Shown piece by piece: positions 44,441-51,924 of a DNA stretch of 51,924 bases. The stretch's first letter is position 1. The number at the start of each line of letters is the position of its first letter. This DNA comes from Pantoea conspicua (lineage in GTDB: Bacteria > Pseudomonadota > Gammaproteobacteria > Enterobacterales > Enterobacteriaceae). Where the stretch lies: assembly GCF_002095315.1 (NCBI RefSeq), contig NZ_MLFN01000028.1:1-51924 (forward strand), read 5' to 3'. Under the pieces are notes generated by a model. The model did not search any database, was not told where the DNA came from, and worked only from the letters and a program-made list of their open reading frames with translations. The translations under genes and the position numbers were made by a program.

Positions 44441-44628
44441 ACACTATATCCCCGGCGCGGATAAATTCAATATTTCTAATGTGAAATTATCCACTGGTTA
44501 TTAGATCCACTGATAATCGAAGAATCGCTACCCTGACAAATTACAACCTCCCTACCATCTTTTCACGCAGGCTATCGCCAGCGCTGCCGCCGCTTTGCGG
44601 GGCATTACTCTGTGAATATGAGGTATTT

Positions 44629-45630
44629 ATGGAAGCACTCCGCACAGTGACGGACCGTTTTTCATTGATAGATAAAATTCGTCGATTTACACCACAAAAT
44701 GACCGCAACTACCTGCTGCGATCTGTACGCGAAACATTCGCCAGCCCCGAAACGCAGGAGCGCATTCAGCTGGGGGAAATGTTCGGGTATTACGGCCACG
44801 GACGCCGCGCCGCCTATTACGCGAAGACCGGACGGCTAAACCTGCCGGAATTTGCAGTCGTCATGATTGACGGTAAGCCGGTCACGCTGGAAAACGTACC
44901 ATCAAACCGCACGCTGGAGGCCAGCGTGGATGATAACGGCATCGTGACTCACATTCAGGAAATTCTGGATACCGAACCCGGCAACATCGTTGACGGCATG
45001 AACCGTTCCCGCGCTGGTGGCTGGTCATGGGCGACTGGCGGCGACGATAACGCCATTTCAAAAGTGACCAGCTTTCACGGGTTCGACTATGTGACCAATC
45101 CGAACTATATCAGCCAGGATCACCCTGCACTGCTGCTGGAATCGACCAATGAACGCGCCGACGCCATGCACGCGGGGCTAATGGAAAAGGGGTATTCAGA
45201 AAATCAGGCGGCTGACATTATCCAGCACTTTGAAACCCTGCGTAGCCAGACGGCCATGCTGGAATCTGCGGATTCTTCGCTGCTGGAATCGGCGCTCCAC
45301 ATCGAGCACGGCAAGCGTCTGGAACTGGAGGAACGTCTGCGCAGCGCACAGCTGATGATCGAGAGTGCAGGTACCGTGGCAAAGGCGCGACGCCGGATTA
45401 TGAAGGATGCGCTGGCTAACATGCCGCTGTTTTTAAGTAAAGCCCAGCAGGCGGCCTTATGCCGTATGGATACGCCTGAAGATGCGCAGATTGTCGCGGC
45501 AATGCTGGAATCAATCGGCACAAATGCGACGGCAACACTGCCAATCGGAACAGCCCACCAGCACACATTACCGCAAACGCGCCCGCCAGCTGTGGACTCA
45601 ACACCACTGCTATGGATTAACCCAAAATAA
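44629..45630 (+). CDS. Probable prohead protease / head maturation protein
   Basis: 333 residues. N-terminal region (LGEMFGYYGHGRRAAYYAKTG, NLPEFAVVMIDGKPV, NRTLEASVDDNGIVTHIQEIL) looks like a prohead core protease domain. A Glu/Ala-rich helical C-terminal part follows (about 185-275). P1 Pro and T4 gp21 are the models: the protease trims head proteins before DNA packaging. Following the portal-like gene, the pair matches the P1 prt-pro order. Similarity is moderate, and catalytic residues are not assigned with confidence. A terminator follows at 45648. Confidence 0.5.
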   Translation: MEALRTVTDRFSLIDKIRRFTPQNDRNYLLRSVRETFASPETQERIQLGEMFGYYGHGRRAAYYAKTGRLNLPEFAVVMIDGKPVTLENVPSNRTLEASVDDNGIVTHIQEILDTEPGNIVDGMNRSRAGGWSWATGGDDNAISKVTSFHGFDYVTNPNYISQDHPALLLESTNERADAMHAGLMEKGYSENQAADIIQHFETLRSQTAMLESADSSLLESALHIEHGKRLELEERLRSAQLMIESAGTVAKARRRIMKDALANMPLFLSKAQQAALCRMDTPEDAQIVAAMLESIGTNATATLPIGTAHQHTLPQTRPPAVDSTPLLWINPK

Positions 45631-45647
45631 TAAGGCAGGAAGAAAAC

Positions 45648-45674
45648 CGTGCCCTGAAAACTGGGGCACGTTTT
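45648..45674 (+). terminator. Rho-independent terminator
   Basis: CGTGCCC-TGAAAACTG-GGGCACG followed by TTTT, 18 bases after the stop of the protease-like gene. Confidence 0.85.
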
Positions 45675-45778
45675 AGTCAAAACTAAAAATTAGGAAAAAA
45701 CTGAGTGTTGATCCTTTTTCGGATCGCGTTTATCATCCGCGCTCTCATACAGTTTGACGACTGAATGAGAAGACGAAA

Positions 45779-45840
45779 AAAAATCGCCTGTTGACGCAGA
45801 CGATTTTTAAACAACTTTGTGTGGTCTCTGACAACCACAC
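45779..45840 (+). promoter_or_regulatory. Leader hairpins before the replication-like gene
   Basis: AAAAATCG ... CGATTTTT (45779-45808), terminator-like, then GTGTGGT ... ACCACAC (45819-45840). They lie in the 5' leader of the gene starting at 45891/45933, as in attenuated plasmid rep genes. A 9-codon frame starting at 45919 (ATGGAGAAC...) overlaps the start. Confidence 0.45.
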
Positions 45841-45932
45841 CGGCGTTGTGCCGTATAACTTCTTTGAACGGAAGTTGACCTTAAACCATTATGACGCCAG
45901 GTATTGCACCTGTTGTCTCATGGAGAACAACT

Positions 45933-46817
45933 GTGCCTATAGTAGCTAATAGCGCCGATCCCGGCAACACCTTTCCCGCATTTCGCTCAAATAACGAGCA
46001 CAGATCTGTCCGAATTACAGGCTTTGATCTCACCCACATTATCGAACTTTCCCCCCTCCCGAAGTCAGTTACCCGTGTTTTAAAATTCGCCTGCAATCTG
46101 GCCGGTTCTACGTCCGATTTCATCATCATCAAATCGCTCAGGAATCTGGCTGAAGAAGCCGGTTGCAGTATCTCCACCGTTCAGCGTGCTTATCGTGCTG
46201 CCGTTAAGTTGGGAATCCTCAGCTATGAAGAGCAGCGTGACGAGAAAAATCACAGCGTTAGCAAACCCAGCAAGTACACGTTTACTAATAAAGCACTGTC
46301 CTTTGTCCGGGCCAGTCTGGATGCACTGAAAGAGGCAAATCTGAAGCCGTCCGGACGTCAGAACATAGTCCGGAGAATTATCGCTAAGGCATTCTTTAAA
46401 AACGATTTTATCCACAAAACCCCTAGTCAGAATGAACAGATTGCCCCTAGTCAAACTGACCAACATGAAGTAAGAGATCTCTCCAGTAAAAGAAAAATAC
46501 AAAATGGGGAGGCATTAAATTATGAGGTTGAAAAATCAGCAGAAGAACAACCGGCCTCAGTGAAAAAGTTCGGGTTCTACCAGGACACGCAACAGCAACT
46601 GGCAGCAGCATCGTCAGCAGCGCAGAACGAACGAAGCGCAGAAGAGTTTCAGCGAAAAGGCGGAGTACTGCATGAAGCCTATCAGGCACTGAAGTCTACG
46701 TTCAGGGCAAAGTCTATTTGTGGCAGGAAGCAAAAAAGTCGCCGCTATGTTGACTCATTAAGCGGCGACTACTCAAAAGTTGACTATGCGATCCCTGAAG
46801 GCTGGCGCGGCTGTTAG
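45933..46817 (+). CDS. HTH replication-initiator-like protein (possible RepL type)
   Basis: 294 residues from GTG 45933, chosen because GGAG lies 7 bases before it; an in-frame ATG at 45891 has no site. An HTH of the initiator type is at about 70-110 (IKSLRNLAEEAGCSISTVQRAYRAAVKLGIL). The rest is basic and Gln/Ala-rich (AFFKNDF, then QQQLAAASSAAQNERSAEEF). This is like the phage lytic initiator P1 RepL (about 281 residues) in size and position near late genes, but I cannot prove orthology. The gene may contain its own origin, as in P1 repL. Confidence 0.5.
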   Translation: MPIVANSADPGNTFPAFRSNNEHRSVRITGFDLTHIIELSPLPKSVTRVLKFACNLAGSTSDFIIIKSLRNLAEEAGCSISTVQRAYRAAVKLGILSYEEQRDEKNHSVSKPSKYTFTNKALSFVRASLDALKEANLKPSGRQNIVRRIIAKAFFKNDFIHKTPSQNEQIAPSQTDQHEVRDLSSKRKIQNGEALNYEVEKSAEEQPASVKKFGFYQDTQQQLAAASSAAQNERSAEEFQRKGGVLHEAYQALKSTFRAKSICGRKQKSRRYVDSLSGDYSKVDYAIPEGWRGC

Positions 46818-47305
46818 TCGGTAATTACACCTCCGGCTTTCTGGTAGGCATTGAGTAGCGTCTCAATGGCATGCGTTTTCTGACCATACGGAGATCCGGC
46901 CAGTGAGGCCCAGATATCGTTCGTTTTACCAATTGCCGTGCGGATACGTCCGGCCAGTACGTCAGCATAAGCACCCTGCTCTTTCAGCAGCTGATCGAGT
47001 AAGCGCTCTTGTGAGGCAGGACTAAAATCAGGCAGGTTCAGCTGTTTTTTGTAAGCAGGCCAGTAGCGGTAAAGCTGCTGATAACGGCCCGCTGCGGTGG
47101 ATGCCAGGCCATGGCTGTTAAGCTCTTTTGCACGGCGATGTGCAAACGGGTGATCGCTGAAGTCGGTAAAGACTTCGCCCTGCTTTTCGCCCATCCCTGT
47201 CACAATGACGTCATAGCCATTCATGCGGGTCAATGGGTGTGTGCTTGTGCCTTCGGAAAAGGCCAGCATGTCGCCAAAGGCTTTACGGTTTGGGGATTGG
47301 TCCAT
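46814..47305 (-). CDS. Lambda R-type endolysin (transglycosylase)
   Basis: 163 residues (lambda R 158). Near-colinear with R: RKAFGDMLAFSEGTS (catalytic Glu18), NGYDVIVTG, FTDFSDHPF, STAAGRYQQLYRYW, and KTNDIWASLAGSPYGQK. Cleaves peptidoglycan without hydrolysis (anhydro product) at host lysis. No holin or spanin gene is obvious in this window, so secretion help must come from elsewhere or from one of the small membrane proteins. It converges with the replication-like gene. Confidence 0.93.
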   Translation of the reverse strand: MDQSPNRKAFGDMLAFSEGTSTHPLTRMNGYDVIVTGMGEKQGEVFTDFSDHPFAHRRAKELNSHGLASTAAGRYQQLYRYWPAYKKQLNLPDFSPASQERLLDQLLKEQGAYADVLAGRIRTAIGKTNDIWASLAGSPYGQKTHAIETLLNAYQKAGGVITD

Positions 47306-48040
47306 GGTGGTTCCGCTCTCTGTGGTGATGAAGAGACGGACTGTATGGAGTTTGTAATTTGCGCTGGGAAGAAACGCCGCATGGTGTGGCCATTGTGTGT
47401 TAGCTCATAGCGGGTATTAAGCACCTATAGTCCGCTCTGTGCCAAAAGCTGACGTTGCTAACTTTCAAGTAGTAAGTATAAAAAACACCTATCCCCCGAG
47501 GAGGAGGACAGGTGCGAAACGCGGTGGTAGCGTATTGTGCTGATATATAGTTTTCGACGTTGCGAGGAAGACGCCTGGCAATCCCGTCAAACATTCTTCT
47601 GTCACTGAGCGGTAGAACCGCTCACCTATGACACAACATTAACTATCTTAATTAATTAAGAATCAGTCGCAAGCGTAAGCGGTAAATTAAAACAACGACG
47701 CGAGAACGAATCGACCAAGTGGCCGATATGTATTGGGCCCATCTCAGCAGGCTTCGTCATTAGTGATTTTAAAATAGTCGCTTGTTAAGCTTTAACAAAA
47801 AACTTGGCACCCCAGACCTGCTCCCTGTTGATTCACACAGAATGCTATTAACAACGTCCGCTTCTCGCTCATAGCGGACCTTGCAGCACGTATGTCCGCT
47901 TTGTGCCAACGTTACGTAAGGAAGGAATTAAGCCATCCCGTAGGATGGCTTATGGAATACTGTTACTGAGATGACAGGCCTAAGAAATGCGCCTGGCAGC
48001 ACGCCGTTTACAGACATATAAAAAGCACTTAACAGAAATT
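47306..48040. other. Intergenic region with dispersed repeats at the phage/cargo junction
   Basis: About 735 bp without a gene. Two copies of the TCATAGCGG ... GTCCGCTTTGTGCCA family occur (47401-47460 and 47855-47912). It marks the switch from Chi-rich phage-plasmid to cargo. Confidence 0.6.
47855..47912. repeat. Dispersed TGTCCGCTTTGTGCCA repeat, copy 2
   Basis: CGTCCGCTTCTCGCTCATAG followed by CGGACC and ATGTCCGCTTTGTGCCAACG. Related copies at 47401-47460, 50231-50255, 50811-50858 and, cut off by the window end, 51911-51924. Confidence 0.7.
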
Positions 48041-49978
48041 TTAACCAGCGTTTGTGCGGAACACGCTAACCGCGTCCCTCAGATTAGCGGCTCGACTTGC
48101 AAGTTCATCAGCAGACGATGCTGACTCTTCAACGAGCACGGCATTCTGCTGTGTGACCTGATCCATCTGAGTAACGGCAATATTTATCTGCGATACGCCT
48201 GCACTCTGCTCTTCTGAAGAAGATGAAATCTCTCTCACCAGCTGTGCTGTCTGTTCAATCGCATCCATACTCTCCTTCACTTTTTCACCTGCATCCCGGG
48301 CCATCGAAATGCCCTGCTCAGCATTCTCCACAGACTGTTCGATCAGTCCTTTAATTTCTTTCGCCGCGCCAGCCGAGCGCTGTGCCAGCGATCTGACTTC
48401 CGCCGCAACAACCGCAAAGCCCTTACCGTGCTCACCGGCCCGGGCAGCTTCAACAGCCGCGTTTAACGCGAGAATATTCGTCTGAAACGCAATCCCATCA
48501 ATGACAGAAATGATTTCCTTAATCTGCCCTGCACTGCTGCTGATTTTCTCCATGGAACCCAGCACTGATTCCATTGCCTGACCGCCACGCAATGCCGCGC
48601 TGGTAGCCGAGCTGGCCATTTCTGCAGCATGGCGGGTGTTTTCAGCATTGTTGCCGATGATCGAAGAGAGTTGTTCCATACTGGCGGCTGTTTCAGCCAG
48701 CGATGCAGCCTGTTCTTCCGTCCTCGCAGAAAGATCGCCGTTACCGCGGGCAATCTCCTCAGATGAGGTGGCAATGGTGACAGCATTACTTTTAATGTTT
48801 TCTACCGTCACCGTCAGGCGCTGACTCATCTGCAGTAATGCCTTAAGCAGACCGGCTGTTTCATTGCGTCCTGTCACGGAAAAAGATGCGGTCAGATCGC
48901 CTTCTGCCACTTCAAGCGCAAGCTTGGACGCGGCACCGATAGGTCGTGTTACAGAACGGATAATAATCAATGCGAAAATGACAGAAAGCAGGACCATAAA
49001 GAGAAGAACGCTCAGCAAACCATACTGTGCATGCCGGTGGTCCGTAATCTGCTGGTTCAGCATGTCATTCAGTTCATTACCGCCCGCAATCGCGTAGGTG
49101 CTGAATCTGTTAATCGCGCTGGTAAAAAGTGCGGCATAGTCCTGAGGACTCTGATTCGTCATACTGCGGCTAATAAATAACTCACCTGCAGTTTTCAGGG
49201 CATTTTGAGCTTCCTGTACGGCCCCGTCGGCATCGGCACTGAATTTCTGCTTCAGCCCTGTATCAGACGAAAAAAGCTTCTCTGAGTCCTGAGCAAACAT
49301 ATCCAGGTTATAGGCACCCGTGCTGATTAATGATTCCATACGGACAGAGTCAGCCTCACTAACGGCTTCTTTCCTGGCAAGCAGTGAAGTCCCGAACGCA
49401 CGAATTTTACCCAGACTTTCGGTAAGCTCAGGCAATGATGAGAAATTGCTGGTAATCAGGCGGTACGTACTGATATCTGAATCAAGCGACAGACCGTAAA
49501 AATCCAGCACGTCGCGGTTTGTGTTAAGAAGTTTGCGGATGAGTTGCGCATGTGCGTCAAGGCTGGCCGTTTGATCCAGTTTCGAAGCATCAATGTCCTG
49601 CTGCAGCGCGTCCCACTGTGCACGCACCCCATTAATTTTATCGATTAAACCCGCACTGCCTTCTGTCTGCGCCATCTCTTTCTTGATGACATCGGTGATA
49701 GTAACAATGTCATCTCTAACACTTAGACGCGATGAGGTGGCAGGATTTTTTTGCGCAATAGCGAGGGCTGTTTCAGCGCGATGGCGCTGTATCAGATTCA
49801 ACAGGGCAAGGATTTTGTTTTCAGCAGGCACTCCTGTTACTTCTTTCTGCTTGTCCTGAATATATTTATTACCTTCTGACACAAAAAGCACGGTAGGAAC
49901 TGAAAAAAGAACAAGGCAAAACAAGCCCAGAATTGCAAACTTAGCGGTAAGATTAATATTGTTAAGAATATTATTCAT
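48041..49978 (-). CDS. Methyl-accepting chemotaxis protein
   Basis: 645 residues. Membrane helix 1 at about 14-32, periplasmic sensing domain, membrane helix 2 at about 316-340 ([20 protein letters not shown]), a HAMP domain ([19 protein letters not shown]), and the conserved cytoplasmic hairpin ([20 protein letters not shown] and [20 protein letters not shown]). No CheR-binding pentapeptide at the C-terminus, so it is a low-affinity methylation type. Directs swimming toward a ligand that cannot be guessed from the sensor domain. Odd for a phage-plasmid; likely picked up from a chromosome, as its flanks share a chromosomal-type repeat. Confidence 0.95.
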   Translation of the reverse strand: MNNILNNINLTAKFAILGLFCLVLFSVPTVLFVSEGNKYIQDKQKEVTGVPAENKILALLNLIQRHRAETALAIAQKNPATSSRLSVRDDIVTITDVIKKEMAQTEGSAGLIDKINGVRAQWDALQQDIDASKLDQTASLDAHAQLIRKLLNTNRDVLDFYGLSLDSDISTYRLITSNFSSLPELTESLGKIRAFGTSLLARKEAVSEADSVRMESLISTGAYNLDMFAQDSEKLFSSDTGLKQKFSADADGAVQEAQNALKTAGELFISRSMTNQSPQDYAALFTSAINRFSTYAIAGGNELNDMLNQQITDHRHAQYGLLSVLLFMVLLSVIFALIIIRSVTRPIGAASKLALEVAEGDLTASFSVTGRNETAGLLKALLQMSQRLTVTVENIKSNAVTIATSSEEIARGNGDLSARTEEQAASLAETAASMEQLSSIIGNNAENTRHAAEMASSATSAALRGGQAMESVLGSMEKISSSAGQIKEIISVIDGIAFQTNILALNAAVEAARAGEHGKGFAVVAAEVRSLAQRSAGAAKEIKGLIEQSVENAEQGISMARDAGEKVKESMDAIEQTAQLVREISSSSEEQSAGVSQINIAVTQMDQVTQQNAVLVEESASSADELASRAANLRDAVSVFRTNAG

Positions 49979-50230
49979 TTTTACATCCTGCTGAATTAAT
50001 TATTATAAGAACAAAAATAATGCAGATTGAAAGCATCTTAATCATCATTATCGGTTAACTGTTCATTAACTTTATAGCAGGCGTAAGAAAGTGAATGTTT
50101 AGGTTGAATTGCAACAAGGTCTAACCTGTCACCCAGTAATTAGCCCATGCTGATGTTATTAATTACCTCATAAGAGGTAGGAAAGATTGTTAATATCAAT
50201 TTCTCTCTTAACGAGTTTTATACATGATTC

Positions 50231-50255
50231 ATGTCCGCTTTGTGCCAGAAGCGGA
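50231..50255. repeat. Dispersed TGTCCGCTTTGTGCCA repeat, copy 3
   Basis: ATGTCCGCTTTGTGCCAGAA then GCGGA, between the chemoreceptor and the GNAT gene. Confidence 0.7.
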
Positions 50256-50360
50256 AGTTGACCATGCGGCTTGGACACAAACCACAAATGACAAGACTCT
50301 TGTGCCTGCATCTAGGAGCTGTATATTTAGACACCACTTTAATTTATAAGGACATTTCAA

Positions 50361-50798
50361 ATGAATGGCATTTTAGAAGGGATAAATTTAGAGGTCTGCG
50401 AAAATCCTAACGCTAATCACTTGATTCCGATTGAAGAAGGTCTTAACGATTTCAATGATTTAATGACGGGAATGAGTGATCGTCTGCCATTAGCTGTATT
50501 AATAAAATCAAAGACAAACGGTGAGGTACTCGGAGGGATGCAGGGGCGTTCTTCGTTAGGTCTACTTTTTATAGATCTGTTCTATCTTCCACCGGAATTG
50601 CGGAGTAAAGGGATTGGTGCAGAAATCCTTTTACACTTCGAGGCGGAAGGAAGAAGAAGGGGCTGTACCGCAGCATTTTTATACACAATTAGCTTTCAGG
50701 CCCCTGACTTCTACAAAAAGCACGGTTGGGAAGAATTCGGACGTATTGACTGCAAACCCGAAGGAACAAGCCGTATCTTTATGAAAAAGTCTTTATAA
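50361..50798 (+). CDS. GNAT-family N-acetyltransferase
   Basis: 145 residues. GNAT motif A is visible: FIDLFYLPPELRSKGIGAEILLHF, spaced as L-x-P-x-x-R-x-x-G-I-G, and the late motif B (SFQAPDFYKKHGWEEFGRID). It would transfer an acetyl group from acetyl-CoA to a small molecule or protein amine. AAGGA upstream of the ATG. The substrate is unknown; could be antibiotic, toxin or metabolite. Flanked on both sides by copies of the dispersed repeat. Confidence 0.88.
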   Translation: MNGILEGINLEVCENPNANHLIPIEEGLNDFNDLMTGMSDRLPLAVLIKSKTNGEVLGGMQGRSSLGLLFIDLFYLPPELRSKGIGAEILLHFEAEGRRRGCTAAFLYTISFQAPDFYKKHGWEEFGRIDCKPEGTSRIFMKKSL

Positions 50799-50810
50799 AA
50801 AGTGTGCTAT

Positions 50811-50858
50811 TCGCTCATAGCGGACATCAGTCCGCTTTGTGCCAGAAGCAGACGTGGC
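50811..50858. repeat. Dispersed repeat, copy 4 (with TCATAGCGG arm)
   Basis: TCGCTCATAGCGGACATCAG then TCCGCTTTGTGCCAGAAGCA and GACGTGGC, between the GNAT gene and the hydrolase. Confidence 0.7.
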
Positions 50859-50898
50859 CATCTCACTATAAGCGAATAAAAAGTATATCTGTGCGCTA

Positions 50899-51762
50899 CT
50901 AGCAGCGTTGTAATAGAAAACGCTGCAGTTCAGCCGTGACTTCTTTTGGAGCTTCCTCTGCCATATGGTGACCGCTAGCTATCGCCTTACCCCGAACATC
51001 TCGCGCCCAGGTTTTCCAGATACCTAATACATCTCCATATATATCTTCCAGATCATCATATTGTGACCATAAACAGAGCGTTGGGCACTTTATCTGGTTT
51101 CCTTTCTGACGATCCTGAAGCTCATGTTCTTTATCAATGCTAAGACCTGCACGATAGTCTTCAAGCATCCCATGTACGGTTTCCGGATCATGAATAGCTT
51201 GTCTGAACTCAAGGTACTCTTCGTCTCCCATTGTTTCGGGCTGGCCTCCATACCATTTGTCAGGATCAGCTAATATTGCCTGCTCCGGTTTTTCTGGCTG
51301 AGCAAAGAAGAACCAGTGATACCATTGTCGGGCAAACTTCTCATTACACCGATTGAGCGCTTCAAGTATTGGAATGCAATCAAGTACGGCAAGCCGTGTG
51401 ATTCGTTCTGGATAGTCAAGAGCGGCCCTGTAAGCTGTGTAACTCCCTCTGTCATGTCCAACAATTGCAAATTGCTGAAAACCAAGCTGACTCATCAACT
51501 CAATACAATCTTTTGCTTTAGCTTTTTTAGAAGAACCAGCATGATCGGGCTGATCAGTGGGTTTTGACGATTGGCCGAATCCCCGCAAATCAGGACAGAC
51601 GACGGTAAATGATTTGGCTAGCTCGGGAGCCACTTTTGACCAGGTTACATGGGTACGAGGGTGTCCATGCAATAACAGAACAGGCGGTCCGTTCCCCCCA
51701 TAGCGCACATTGAGTTCTGCTTCTGAAAGGCTGACTCGTGTATGTGTAAATCCTTCAAACAT
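50899..51762 (-). CDS. Alpha/beta hydrolase, haloacetate dehalogenase-like
   Basis: 287 residues. HGHPRTHVTW forms the oxyanion part, DLRGFGQSS follows, nucleophile Asp is in VGHDRGSYTAYR (GHDRG rather than GxSxG), and the catalytic His is in SGHHMAEEAP. The pair YHWFFFAQPEKPE matches the halide-pocket His/Trp pair of fluoroacetate dehalogenases. So it probably hydrolyses haloacids or a related ester/epoxide. Ends the cargo set next to the GNAT gene. An epoxide hydrolase is the main alternative. Confidence 0.85.
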   Translation of the reverse strand: MFEGFTHTRVSLSEAELNVRYGGNGPPVLLLHGHPRTHVTWSKVAPELAKSFTVVCPDLRGFGQSSKPTDQPDHAGSSKKAKAKDCIELMSQLGFQQFAIVGHDRGSYTAYRAALDYPERITRLAVLDCIPILEALNRCNEKFARQWYHWFFFAQPEKPEQAILADPDKWYGGQPETMGDEEYLEFRQAIHDPETVHGMLEDYRAGLSIDKEHELQDRQKGNQIKCPTLCLWSQYDDLEDIYGDVLGIWKTWARDVRGKAIASGHHMAEEAPKEVTAELQRFLLQRC

Positions 51763-51924
51763 ATGCTGACCCCCACGGTAATAGTGTGGGGATAATTATA
51801 GGCTGCTGTTTAGTCCGACACTTTGCTACGTAAGGGCCGAGCATATTCACCCCTAATAGCAAAGCTGGTAATGCAGCGCAAGAAGGCATTTTGGGAAAAA
51901 ATTTAAAATGAATGTCCGCTTCTC
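51763..51924. other. Window end with start of a further dispersed repeat
   Basis: No gene. The last bases (51911-51924, AATGTCCGCTTCTC) begin another copy of the TGTCCGC repeat, cut off by the window. Confidence 0.6.

Larger units (their letters stand above)
6856..45562. repeat. Dense Chi sites (GCTGGTGG) across the phage-plasmid backbone
   Basis: I count 48 Chi octamers by eye: 33 on the minus strand (for example 6856, 14285, 14375, 19972, 24517, 24556, 27801, 33822, 33874, 39795, 39804) and 15 on the plus strand (for example 7745, 9461, 12812, 20074, 38606, 42226). A random 52-kb sequence would give about 1.6. Only one further site (963) lies left of this range and none to the right. Confidence 0.88.

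Noticed and set aside
44629..45630. Calling the protease-like protein a major capsid or scaffold protein
   Set aside because: The N-terminal part looks more like a prohead protease and the position next to the portal-like gene fits; kept at moderate confidence.

Overview
The window looks like part of a large plasmid from an enterobacterium. Three things say so: an Escherichia coli-type lac region, an IS903-type insertion-sequence end, and codon use and promoters typical of Enterobacterales. Most of it (about 9 to 47 kb) is the backbone of a P1/D6-type phage-plasmid, a temperate phage whose prophage is a circular plasmid. Host genus cannot be fixed from sequence alone; Klebsiella, Enterobacter or a relative fits the lac and bacteriocin cargo.

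Left cargo, 1-8.9 kb: an IS903-type terminal repeat at base 1 cuts lacY after about 17 codons, followed by intact lacZ, the lac promoter/operator, lacI, and a zinc-type alcohol dehydrogenase-like (MDR) gene. Next come a colicin M-type bacteriocin gene, its divergent immunity gene and a few unknown genes.

Backbone, 9-47.3 kb: an SOS/DNA-damage and stability block (UmuC polymerase, RelE/HTH toxin-antitoxin, UmuD'-like protein without its catalytic pair, SRAP abasic-site protein, nucleotidyltransferase-like gene with a small basic partner, dUTPase); a Cre/Dre-like recombinase with a rox-like site just upstream; PacB and PacA terminase genes with a pac-like array of seven TGATCA boxes inside pacA, 4.2 kb from the recombination site as in P1-type logic; an actin-type partition pair (ParM/StbA-like plus StbB-like); a 1.5-kb gene-poor stretch with a damaged tRNA-like gene, a repeated hairpin element and two small membrane proteins; a VRR-NUC nuclease; three proteins with Tad2/DUF2829-like domains (putative anti-Thoeris function); a giant DarB-like methyltransferase-helicase split by an apparent frameshift; a portal-like protein; a likely prohead protease; a replication-initiator-like HTH protein; and a lambda R-type endolysin.

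Right cargo, 47.3-51.9 kb: a methyl-accepting chemotaxis protein, a GNAT acetyltransferase and a haloacetate-dehalogenase-like hydrolase. They are separated by copies of a TGTCCGCTTTGTGCCA repeat, which points to acquisition from a chromosome.

The most striking whole-window signal is the density of Chi sites (GCTGGTGG). I counted 48 between 6.8 and 45.6 kb against one in the lac region and none in the right cargo. The sites therefore outline the backbone and are skewed to one strand to the right of pac. How the parts fit together: PacA/PacB cut and package at pac, Cre/Dre at the rox-like site can circularise terminally redundant DNA and resolve dimers, ParM/StbB segregate the plasmid, DarB-like and Tad2-like proteins counter host defences, and the endolysin releases virions. 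Most capsid and tail genes are not in this window.
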